Positions 14,506 through 22,462 of a stretch of 23,247 bases of DNA are shown piece by piece. This DNA is from CAZCBJ01 sp964496705 (GTDB lineage: Bacteria > Chloroflexota > Anaerolineae > Anaerolineales > Anaerolineaceae): NCBI GenBank assembly GCA_964496705.1, contig CAZCBJ010000042.1:1-23247 (forward strand). Reading direction: 5' to 3'. The stretch's first letter is position 1; each line of letters begins with the position of its first letter. The translations under genes and the position numbers were made by a program. The notes under the pieces are model-generated. The model ran no database searches and was not told where the DNA came from. It was given only the letters and a program-made list of their open reading frames with translations.

Positions 14506-17500
14506 ATGACCCAACCGTTGGATTTTCAATCTTTGATCTTCACCCTGCAGCGTTTCTGGGCTGAACAGGGCTGTTTGATCTGGCAGCCGTATTATTCCCA
14601 GGTGGGCGCCGGAACCAACAACCCGGCAACGTTCCTGCGTGTGCTGGGGCCTGAGCCCTGGAATGTGGCTTATGTGGAACCTTCGGTCAGACCGGATGAC
14701 GGTCGCTACGGGCAGAACCCCAACCGCCTGCAGCAGCACTATCAGTTCCAGGTCATCCTCAAGCCCGATCCCGGCAACCCCCAGGAGCTGTATCTGCAAT
14801 CGCTGCATGCCCTCGGCATCGATCCCCGCCAGCACGATTTCCGCTTTGTCGAGGACAACTGGGAATCGCCTGCGCTGGGCGCCTGGGGACTGGGCTGGGA
14901 GGTGTGGCTGGATGGGCAGGAAATCACCCAGTTCACCTATTTCCAGCAATCCGGCGGCACCAACTTGGACCCGGTTTCGGTGGAGATCACCTACGGTCTG
15001 GAACGGATCGCCATCGCCCAGCAGCGCGTGCGCAGCTTCCGCGACATTCGCTGGAACAGCCAGATTAAATATGGCGAGGTAAACCTGCAGGGCGAGCAGG
15101 AACATTCCACTTATTACTTTGAGGTGGCGGATGTCGAGCGCCTGCGCCAGATGTACGCCCTTTACGAAGCCGAAGCGCTGGCCGCGATTGAACATGGGCT
15201 GGTGCTGCCGGCTTATGATTACGTTCTCAAATGCTCGCACACCTTCAACGTGCTGGACTCGCGCGGTGCGGTGGGCGTGACTGAGCGCCAGGCGCTGTTC
15301 GGACGCATGCGCGACCTGTCGCGGCGCGTTTCGGAGCTGTATCTGGCGCAGCGCCAGAATCTGGAATATCCCTGGCTGAGTGAAAACGGCGCGCGAACCT
15401 TGGCAGCCAGCCAGAAAACGCAGGCTTCAGTTGCCGCGCCTGCCCCGAAGCCGACCCTGGCTCCGGCAGATTTCCTGCTGGAAATTGGAACCGAAGAGCT
15501 GCCGGCTGCCGACCTGCGCGCCGCGCTGGCCCAACTGGAGGAGCACCTTCCGGCATGGCTGGATGAGCTGCGCCTGGAACACGGCGAATTGCGCGTGCTG
15601 GGCACGCCGCGCCGCCTGGTGGTGTTCGTGAAAAATTTGGCACCCCGCCAACCCGACCGCACCAGCCTGGTCAAAGGACCGCCGGCCAGCCGCGCCTTCG
15701 ATGCGCTCGGCGTGCCGACCAAAGCCGCCGAGGGTTTCGCCCGCAGCCGCGGGTTGGAAACCGGAGACCTTCAGGTGCGCGAGATCGACGGCGGACAATA
15801 TGTGGTGGCGGAGATCAGCGAAACCGGGCGCCCGGCAAGCGAAGTGCTGGCCGAAGCGCTGCCCAAGTGGATCGCCGCCATTAAATTTGACAAAGCCATG
15901 CGCTGGAACTGGACCAACACTGCTTTCTCGCGTCCCATCCGCTGGCTGCTGGCGCTGCACGGCGCGCAGCCCATTCCCTTCGCTTATGCCGGCGTGGAAT
16001 CATCTAACACAACCCGCGGTCTGCGCTTCCGCGAACCGGCTGAAACCCCGATTGCAGACCCGGCCGCCTATTTCGCCGCCCTGGCTGCGCAGAATATCGT
16101 GCTCGACCCGGTCGATAGGCGGCAGACGATTGCCGAACAGGTCGGGCGGCTGATGCGCGAAGCCGGTGGGGTGATCAAGCTGGATCAGGGCAACCTGGAC
16201 GAAGTGACCATGCTGGTCGAAGCCCCCACCACGCTGCGCGGCAAATTTGAGGGCGAACACCTCAACCTGCCCGCCGAGGTGCTGATTTCGGTGATGAAGA
16301 AACACCAGCGCTATTTCCCGGTGTTTTCCACCAGTGGGAGACTGCTGCCGTGTTTCATCGCCGTGCGCAACGGTGATGAGCAATACCTGGACATCGTCAC
16401 CGACGGCAATGAGCAGGTCATCCGTGCGCGCTTCGCCGATGCGGCGTTCTTCACCAGCCAGGACCTGCAGCACAAACTGGAGGATTTCCTGCCACGGCTG
16501 GGCACACTCACCTTCCAATCCAGGCTGGGCAGCATGCTGGATAAATCGCAGCGGATCGGGCAATTGGTTGAGCCGCTGTTTGAAATATTGGACGTGGACG
16601 AAGCCGACGCTGTCAGCGCGCGGCGCGCCGCGCGCCTGTGCAAAGCCGACCTGGTCACGCATATGGTGGTCGAGATGACCTCGCTGCAGGGCATCATGGG
16701 CCGCGATTACGCGCTGCACTCCGGCGAAAGCCCGGCCGTGGCCCAGGCCATCTTCGAACATTACCTGCCGCGCAATCCCGGCGACGAGCTGCCGCGCAGC
16801 AAGGCAGGCCTGGCGCTGGGGCTGGCAGACCGGCTGGACACGCTGGCCGGGCTGTTTGCCGCCGGGCTGGCGCCCACGGGCACCAAGGATCCCTTCGCCC
16901 AGCGCCGCGCAGCGTTGGGGCTGGTGCAGACGCTCATCGGCTGGGACCTGGATTTTGATCTCTCTCGCGGCCTGGCGCTGGCATCTCAGAACCTGCCCAT
17001 CCCCACGTCGCCCGAAACACAAAGCGCCTGCCTGGGGTTCATCACCGGGCGGTTGCGCGCATTTCTGATCGAGCAGGAAGGCCTGCGCTACGATATGGTG
17101 GATGCCGTCCTGGCCGCCCAGGCGCACAATCCGGCGGGCGCCATGCGCGCCGTCCGCGAGTTGAGCCAGGCGGTCTCCGCCGCAGATTGGAATACCACCC
17201 TACCCGCCTATGCGCGCTGCGTGCGCATCACCCGCGATTTACAAGAGCAGTTCAGCATCACCCCGGCCGCTTTCGCAGATGCGGCTGAGAATGCCCTGTA
17301 TGAGGCGCTGCTCAAAGCCGAAACCGCCCCGCGCCGGCAGGGGTCGGTGGCGGATTTCTTGAAAGCTTTCCTGCCGATGATCCCCGCCATCAACCGCTTT
17401 TTTGAAGCCGTGCTGGTCATGGCGGAAGACCCCGGCCTGCGCGCAAACCGTCTGGGGCTGCTGCAGCGCATCGCGCGCCTGCCGCAGGGCGCGGCTGATT

Positions 17501-17523
17501 TGAGCCTGCTGGAAGGTTTCTAA
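14506..17523 (+). CDS. glyQS: Glycyl-tRNA synthetase, fused alpha and beta subunits
   Basis: A 1005-residue cytoplasmic enzyme that charges tRNA-Gly. In most bacteria this alpha2beta2 class II enzyme is two genes (glyQ, glyS); here they are one chain. Residues 1 to about 300 are the catalytic alpha part (FWAEQGCLIWQPYY, GAGTNNPATFLRVLGPEPW, YGQNPNRLQQHYQFQVILKP, FVEDNWESPALGAWGLGWEVWLDG, EITQFTYFQQ). An Ala/Pro/Lys-rich linker (about 303-322) leads to the beta part, which opens FLLEIGTEELPA at about 323, contains VLGTPRRL, VEAPTTLRGKFEGEHLNLP and KKHQRYFPV, and ends with the DALR-like helical tRNA-binding region. The fusion is a known arrangement (for example in chlamydiae), so not an assembly error: the frame is continuous with a proper linker. 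A GGAG site lies 7 bases before the ATG. Confidence 0.96.
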   Translation: MTQPLDFQSLIFTLQRFWAEQGCLIWQPYYSQVGAGTNNPATFLRVLGPEPWNVAYVEPSVRPDDGRYGQNPNRLQQHYQFQVILKPDPGNPQELYLQSLHALGIDPRQHDFRFVEDNWESPALGAWGLGWEVWLDGQEITQFTYFQQSGGTNLDPVSVEITYGLERIAIAQQRVRSFRDIRWNSQIKYGEVNLQGEQEHSTYYFEVADVERLRQMYALYEAEALAAIEHGLVLPAYDYVLKCSHTFNVLDSRGAVGVTERQALFGRMRDLSRRVSELYLAQRQNLEYPWLSENGARTLAASQKTQASVAAPAPKPTLAPADFLLEIGTEELPAADLRAALAQLEEHLPAWLDELRLEHGELRVLGTPRRLVVFVKNLAPRQPDRTSLVKGPPASRAFDALGVPTKAAEGFARSRGLETGDLQVREIDGGQYVVAEISETGRPASEVLAEALPKWIAAIKFDKAMRWNWTNTAFSRPIRWLLALHGAQPIPFAYAGVESSNTTRGLRFREPAETPIADPAAYFAALAAQNIVLDPVDRRQTIAEQVGRLMREAGGVIKLDQGNLDEVTMLVEAPTTLRGKFEGEHLNLPAEVLISVMKKHQRYFPVFSTSGRLLPCFIAVRNGDEQYLDIVTDGNEQVIRARFADAAFFTSQDLQHKLEDFLPRLGTLTFQSRLGSMLDKSQRIGQLVEPLFEILDVDEADAVSARRAARLCKADLVTHMVVEMTSLQGIMGRDYALHSGESPAVAQAIFEHYLPRNPGDELPRSKAGLALGLADRLDTLAGLFAAGLAPTGTKDPFAQRRAALGLVQTLIGWDLDFDLSRGLALASQNLPIPTSPETQSACLGFITGRLRAFLIEQEGLRYDMVDAVLAAQAHNPAGAMRAVRELSQAVSAADWNTTLPAYARCVRITRDLQEQFSITPAAFADAAENALYEALLKAETAPRRQGSVADFLKAFLPMIPAINRFFEAVLVMAEDPGLRANRLGLLQRIARLPQGAADLSLLEGF

Positions 17524-17679
17524 CCGGCAGGATGCGGCCAGTACAACGGCTGGCAGCTTTGCCCGCATTGGGGTAAGATTGTATGGAGACTTGCTCAGCG
17601 ATTGCAGCCTGCATCCTGACCGATTGAATAATTTCTGGGCTAAATCGAACAAGTTTGTTGTTAGAAAAGGATTATGGAC

Positions 17680-18546
17680 ATGAAAATAGTAACCGACTGC
17701 GCCGCTGACCTGCCGCTTGAAGAGCTGGTCCAATTGGGCATCACCCAGGTGCCGCTGTATATCCAGTTTCCGGAGGGCGAAGTGAATTCCGCCGACATCA
17801 CCGCCGACGAATTCTACGACCGCCTGGAAGCCATGCGTCCCGAGATCCCCACCACCGCCATGCCCTCCACCGGCTATTTCGCCGACCTGTATACCAAACT
17901 GGCCGAAACGGGCGAAAAAATTCTCTCCATCCACGTCTCTTCCGGTCTGAGCGGGACAATCAACGCTGCGCGCATGGGCGCCGAGCAGGTGATGCACTTT
18001 GCCCAAACTCATATCTGGGATTCGATGACGTTATCCGGCGGACAGCGCTTTCAGGTGCTGGCCGCCACCCTCGCCGCGCGCGCGGGCTGGGAGCTGGAGA
18101 AAATCACAGCCCGCCTGGCTGAAATCCGCGCCCACACCGAGGTGATCTTCACCCTGGAAACGTTGGAATATCTGGCGCGCGGCGGGCGCATCGGGCGCGT
18201 GCAGGCGCTGGCCGGCTCGCTGCTTAAATTAAAACCGGTCATCCACGTTGCCCACGCGGACGGCAAATACAGCACGGTGGCCAAAAGCCGCACCGTCTCA
18301 GCCTGCCTGGAGTTGATCGGCAAGCATCTGGAAGGGCTGTACAAAGACGAGTCGCTGTGGGTGACGGTGATGCACGGACGCTTCGCCGACGCCGCGCAGA
18401 GCCTTTCCACCCTGCTGCAGGGGCGGCTGAACATCAAGAAACTGGAAAACCTGCGCATCTCGCCCGTGCTGGGCGTGCACACCGGCCCGGGCATTGTCGG
18501 CGCCACGGTGGTGCCAATGCGCCTGCTCCAAGATCTGTTCAGTTAA
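17680..18546 (+). CDS. DegV-family fatty-acid-binding protein
   Basis: A 288-residue two-domain DegV protein. Family members (FakB) hold a fatty acid in a tunnel and present it to a fatty-acid kinase (FakA) for phosphorylation. Hallmarks are all present: TDCAADLP (5-12), PSTGYF (62-67), the SSGLSGT loop (87-93), TLEYLARGGRIG, and GVHTGPGIVGA near the C-terminus. The ATG at 17680 is preferred over the one six bases earlier because AAAGGA then sits at 8 bases instead of 2. No FakA partner (DAK2-type) is in the window, so it may be encoded elsewhere. It lies 156 bp behind GlyRS on the same strand. Confidence 0.92.
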   Translation: MKIVTDCAADLPLEELVQLGITQVPLYIQFPEGEVNSADITADEFYDRLEAMRPEIPTTAMPSTGYFADLYTKLAETGEKILSIHVSSGLSGTINAARMGAEQVMHFAQTHIWDSMTLSGGQRFQVLAATLAARAGWELEKITARLAEIRAHTEVIFTLETLEYLARGGRIGRVQALAGSLLKLKPVIHVAHADGKYSTVAKSRTVSACLELIGKHLEGLYKDESLWVTVMHGRFADAAQSLSTLLQGRLNIKKLENLRISPVLGVHTGPGIVGATVVPMRLLQDLFS

Positions 18547-18639
18547 TTCCAGCTCTCAAGTTCCGGTCACACTTCGGGCAGCGGTTTTCGCGGCAAACAT
18601 CGAGGGGTGTGTTTTCTATTGGTTTACCTGGAGTCTGCC

Positions 18640-20541
18640 ATGTCACTTTCACTGCAACCGTTAAAATTCACCCCCCTGCCTTTGGGCAGCATCCGCCCAC
18701 AGGGTTGGCTGGCGCGTCAGTTGCGCATCCAGGCTGACGGACTGAGCGGTCATCTGGACGAATTCTGGCCGGATATCAAGGACAGCGCCTGGTTCGGCGG
18801 CGAAGCCGAGGGTTGGGAGCGCGCGCCCTACTGGCTGGACGGGGTCATCCCGCTGGCCTGGCTGCTGGACGACGCGGCATTGAAAGCCAAAGTGACCGGT
18901 TACATGGATTACATCCTGGACCACCAGACCGAGGACGGCTGGCTGGGGCCGGTGGAGCGCAATCCCTTCTCGGGGGCAGCCATCATCCCGGCTGGTGTAG
19001 ATTTGTGGTCTGCGCTGTTGATCAGCAAAGTGTTGGCGCAGTACCACCAGGTCTGCGGTGAGGCGCGCGTGTTGGAGGCGCTGGAGCGGCTGCTGCGCTG
19101 CCTGGACGGTCTGCTGGACCGCCGCCCATTGTTCAGCTGGGCGCAGGCGCGCTGGTTTGAGGGATTGATTGCCATTTTTTATCTTTACGAGCGCAAGCCG
19201 ATGGACTGGCTGTTGGAGCTGGGAGTCAAACTGCACTCACAGGGCTTTCACTGGGGCGAATTCTACACCCGCTGGCCATTCACCGAGCCCACCCAGCCGG
19301 AACGCTGGAACTACATGAGCCACGTGGTTAACAACGCCATGGCGGTCAAAGCCCACGGCCTGTGGTGGCGGCTGAGCGGCCAGGCTGCCGACCGCGCTGC
19401 GCCGGGCGATATGATTGCCAAATTGGAGCGTTACCACGGCATGTTGACCGGCATGTTCAGCGGAGACGAATGTCTGGCCGGGCGGCGCCCTACCCAGGGG
19501 AGCGAGTTGTGCGCGGTGGTGGAATACGCCTATTCGCTCGAATGGCTGTTCGCCTTGTTCGGCGAGCCGGACACCGCCGACCGGTTGGAGAAAATCATCT
19601 TCAACGCGCTGCCCGCCACCTTCTCGCCGGAGATGTGGTCGCACCAGTACGACCAGCAGGTCAACCAGGTGGAATGCAGCCTGCATCCCCGCCGCTGGAC
19701 CACCAACGGCATTGAATCCAATCTGTTCGGATTGGAGCCCAATTACGGCTGCTGCACCGCAAACCTGAGCCAGGGCTGGCCCAAGTTTGCCGCCCACCTG
19801 TGGATGGGCACAGCCGACGGCGGGCTGGTCGCGGCAGCCTACGCGCCGGGCGAGGTGTCGACCACGCTGCAGGGAATACCGGTCAGCATCCGGCTGGACA
19901 GCGAATACCCATTCCGCTCCAAGTTGACCTTTACGGTCAAGACGGCAGGGAAAGTCACCTTCCCGCTCTATCTGCGCGTGCCGGGCTGGGCCAGGGACGC
20001 CAGCCTGCAGGTCGGTCAGGATCAACTCCAGGCCGACCCTGGCCGTTTGGTCCGTCTGGAGCGCGCATGGCAGGGGGAAGAACAGATTGTTTTGCATCTC
20101 CCCATGCAAGCACAAGTATTGCGCGGTTATCACGGATCGGTGGGGCTGGCGCGCGGGCCGCTGGTGTACGCTTTGAAAATAAAAGAGACCTGGCGCCCGG
20201 TCAACACCGATCTCCCCTACCGCGAGCCGCCGCACGGCGATTGGGAAGTATTGGCTGCCTCGCCCTGGAATTATGCCCTTGCGCTGGATGAAAGCCGCGC
20301 GGCTGAACAGGTGACCTTTGCCGAGCACCCGCTCGGGGCATTGCCTTTCTCGCCTGAGGGTGCGCCGGTTACCGCGCGCGTCATGGGGCGACGCGTGCCG
20401 GGTTGGGGGATGGAGGATGGATCGGCGGCTGATGTGCCGGAAGGACCGTTGAGCTCGCCAGAACCGCTGGAGGAGTTGGTGCTGATTCCATACGGCTGCA
20501 CCAACCTGCGCGTGACAGAGTTTCCCCGGCTGGCGGAATAA
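18640..20541 (+). CDS. GH127-type beta-L-arabinofuranosidase (DUF1680 family)
   Basis: A 633-residue protein with an (alpha/alpha)6 barrel followed by beta-sandwich regions, of the glycoside hydrolase 127 / DUF1680 type. In the characterised family enzyme HypBA1, a zinc ion is held by Glu338, Cys340, Cys417 and Cys418, and Cys417 is the nucleophile. Here the equivalents appear as E289-L-C291 (in GSELCAVVEY) and C371-C372 (in NYGCCTAN), so the active site is intact. No signal peptide is seen, so it should act in the cytoplasm on imported oligosaccharides, removing beta-L-arabinofuranose or a related residue. The ATG at 18640 has CTGGAG 7 bases upstream; the longer frame to 18607 lacks a site. 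No sugar transporter or other arabinan gene is adjacent, and true substrate specificity varies in this family. Confidence 0.88.
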   Translation: MSLSLQPLKFTPLPLGSIRPQGWLARQLRIQADGLSGHLDEFWPDIKDSAWFGGEAEGWERAPYWLDGVIPLAWLLDDAALKAKVTGYMDYILDHQTEDGWLGPVERNPFSGAAIIPAGVDLWSALLISKVLAQYHQVCGEARVLEALERLLRCLDGLLDRRPLFSWAQARWFEGLIAIFYLYERKPMDWLLELGVKLHSQGFHWGEFYTRWPFTEPTQPERWNYMSHVVNNAMAVKAHGLWWRLSGQAADRAAPGDMIAKLERYHGMLTGMFSGDECLAGRRPTQGSELCAVVEYAYSLEWLFALFGEPDTADRLEKIIFNALPATFSPEMWSHQYDQQVNQVECSLHPRRWTTNGIESNLFGLEPNYGCCTANLSQGWPKFAAHLWMGTADGGLVAAAYAPGEVSTTLQGIPVSIRLDSEYPFRSKLTFTVKTAGKVTFPLYLRVPGWARDASLQVGQDQLQADPGRLVRLERAWQGEEQIVLHLPMQAQVLRGYHGSVGLARGPLVYALKIKETWRPVNTDLPYREPPHGDWEVLAASPWNYALALDESRAAEQVTFAEHPLGALPFSPEGAPVTARVMGRRVPGWGMEDGSAADVPEGPLSSPEPLEELVLIPYGCTNLRVTEFPRLAE

Positions 20542-20629
20542 GGGCGGAGGTCCATTTTCAATCGACCTGCAGCCATTCAAAGGCCGGCTTAGAAAAAACT
20601 AACAAGAATTTAATCTGCATCCAAAAAAC

Positions 20630-20658
20630 TTGACACAAATTAAGTGTCCATCTATACT
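20630..20658 (+). promoter_or_regulatory. Near-consensus sigma-70 promoter of the HD-GYP gene, with overlapping inverted repeat
   Basis: TTGACA (20630-20635), a 17-bp spacer, and TATACT (20653-20658): a full -35 and a 5/6 -10. Transcription would begin near 20665, about 55 bases before the start codon. GACAC (20632-20636) and GTGTC (20644-20648) form a 5-bp inverted repeat with 7-bp centre that overlaps the -35 and spacer, where a bound repressor would block polymerase. Confidence 0.85.
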
Positions 20659-20719
20659 GAAATGGCAGGGCGGATGAATTTAAAATCCGCCAATTTGCTA
20701 CTTATTGACGAGGGCACCA

Positions 20720-22462
20720 GTGACCGCAGAAGCCAAATCCGCCTCACGCAGCGCGCCCGCCCGGGTGCGGATGCCCATCCGCATCAAGATCACCTTGCCT
20801 TTCCTCATCATGGCGCTGGTTCTGGCGATGGGCTCCTCGTATGTTGTCACTCAGATCGTATTTGACACACTCAGCGAGCGTTTCACCAACCAATTGATCG
20901 AGACCGGGAAACTGGCCACCGAATGGATGGTCCAGGAGGAAGAAAGAATCCTGGCGACGGTCCGACTGCTGCAATATTCCGATGGGGTCCCCGATGCGCT
21001 AAAAACGCGCGACGCCGAGCGGCTGCGCGAGGTCAGCTTTGGCATCACGGTTAATAATCTGGAAGAAGCGGTTGAGTTCCTGGATGTGGACGGCAATTTG
21101 CTGCTGGCCATGCGCCACCGCCGCGGCGGACGGATTGAAGAATACATCTTTACCAAATACGGCACATCCGTCTTTATGGATTATGATTTCGCCAGGAAGG
21201 TAATCCAAAATCAATTGGATCAGAAAGGCGATAAATTTGCCGGACTGGTGCGCGCCGACTGGGGCAATTATTTTTATATCAGTGCGCCGGTCTACGACTC
21301 CGATCAGAACCTGGTGGGCGCGGTACTGGTGGGGAAGACCCTGGAAACGCTGACCAAAAATTTGCGCGAACAAACCCTCGCCCAAGTCACACTGTATGAT
21401 TTCGGCGGTGTGGTGATGGCTTCCACCCTGCCCTACATAGAGTCGCTGGAAACCGAGCAGATTGCCACCATTTTTGCCATACAAGACACCAGCAGCTATC
21501 GCCGGAGCGTCGAGCGGCGGCGCGATGTCAGCGCATTGAGCATTGATTACGAAGAAATCCTGGGCCCCTGGCAGGCGCGAGAAAACACCGACCTGGGCCT
21601 GATCGGCGCTTCGCTGGCCAAATCCTTCTTAATCAGCACCAGCCGCGTTTCGCGCATCCAGATTTCGCTGCTGTTCGGATTGGCTTTCTTCCTGGTGATC
21701 ATCCTGGGCGTAAATGTGGCCAATTACATCACCCGCCCGCTGATGGGTCTGGTGCACGCCTCCGAGCAGGTGTCCAGAGGCAATCTCAAGGTGCGCGTGC
21801 CGGTCAACAGCAATGACGAGGTAGCCGTACTGGCACAAACCTTCAACCAGATGATCGAGAACCTGGAAGCCTCCAAAAAGGATTTGCTGCAGGCCTACGA
21901 CAGCGCATTGGAGGGCTGGTCGCTGGCCCTGGAAATGCGCGATAAAGAGACCGAAGGCCATACCGAACGGGTGACTGAGCTGACCGTGCGGCTGGCCAGG
22001 GCGTTGGGCATCCAGGATGAAGAGCAGGTGATGAATCTGCGCCGCGGCGCGCTGCTGCATGACATTGGTAAAATGGCCATTCCTGACAGCATCCTCCTCA
22101 AAGAAGGGCCGTTGAACCCGGAGGAGATGGAGGTCATGCGCCGCCACCCGGAATATGCCAACCAAATGCTCTCGCACATTGAATTCCTGGGCTCGGCGCT
22201 GGATATCCCCCTCTATCACCACGAACGCTGGGACGGCACGGGATACCCGCTTGGTCTGCGCAGAGAAGAAATTCCGCTCGGGGCGCGCATCTTCGCCGTC
22301 GTGGATGTGTGGGATGCGATCATCACCGACCGGCCCTATCGGCGAGCCATGCCCTATGCCGAAGCCATCCAATCCATCCGCGCCGGAATAGGCTCGCATT
22401 TCGATCCGCGGATTGCACAGGCTTTCCTGGAAGTCATCGAGCAAACACCCGTCCATGACTGA
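20720..22462 (+). CDS. Membrane sensor HD-GYP cyclic di-GMP phosphodiesterase
   Basis: A 580-residue transmembrane receptor that should hydrolyse cyclic di-GMP. One membrane helix (about 22-45), an extracytoplasmic region of about 265 residues of double-Cache type, a second helix (about 312-335), a HAMP linker (ITRPLMGLVHASEQVSRGNLKVRVP), a short coiled coil, and the HD-GYP domain. The metal and signature residues are complete: HTERV, LLHDIGK (H447-D448), and HHERWDGTGYP (H500-P510). The GTG at 20720 is chosen because GAGGG lies 5 bases ahead; an in-frame TTG at 20705 and an ATG at 20771 are weaker alternatives. A near-consensus promoter precedes it, and the next gene overlaps its stop by 8 bases. 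Confidence 0.93.
   Translation: MTAEAKSASRSAPARVRMPIRIKITLPFLIMALVLAMGSSYVVTQIVFDTLSERFTNQLIETGKLATEWMVQEEERILATVRLLQYSDGVPDALKTRDAERLREVSFGITVNNLEEAVEFLDVDGNLLLAMRHRRGGRIEEYIFTKYGTSVFMDYDFARKVIQNQLDQKGDKFAGLVRADWGNYFYISAPVYDSDQNLVGAVLVGKTLETLTKNLREQTLAQVTLYDFGGVVMASTLPYIESLETEQIATIFAIQDTSSYRRSVERRRDVSALSIDYEEILGPWQARENTDLGLIGASLAKSFLISTSRVSRIQISLLFGLAFFLVIILGVNVANYITRPLMGLVHASEQVSRGNLKVRVPVNSNDEVAVLAQTFNQMIENLEASKKDLLQAYDSALEGWSLALEMRDKETEGHTERVTELTVRLARALGIQDEEQVMNLRRGALLHDIGKMAIPDSILLKEGPLNPEEMEVMRRHPEYANQMLSHIEFLGSALDIPLYHHERWDGTGYPLGLRREEIPLGARIFAVVDVWDAIITDRPYRRAMPYAEAIQSIRAGIGSHFDPRIAQAFLEVIEQTPVHD

Noticed and set aside
16000..17127. Minus-strand open frame (375 codons) inside the GlyRS gene
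   Set aside because: Antisense shadow of a well-conserved synthetase; no domain, no ribosome-binding site seen.
17527..17620. Imperfect inverted repeat (CAGGATGC / GCATCCTG) as terminator behind GlyRS
   Set aside because: The arms are only about 8 bp, some 75 bases apart, without a T-run.
19237..20580. Long minus-strand open frame (447 codons) opposite the GH127 gene
   Set aside because: Composition is Arg/Gln/His/Val-rich with no recognisable motif and it is fully antisense to a gene with conserved catalytic residues; long antisense frames are expected in GC-rich DNA.
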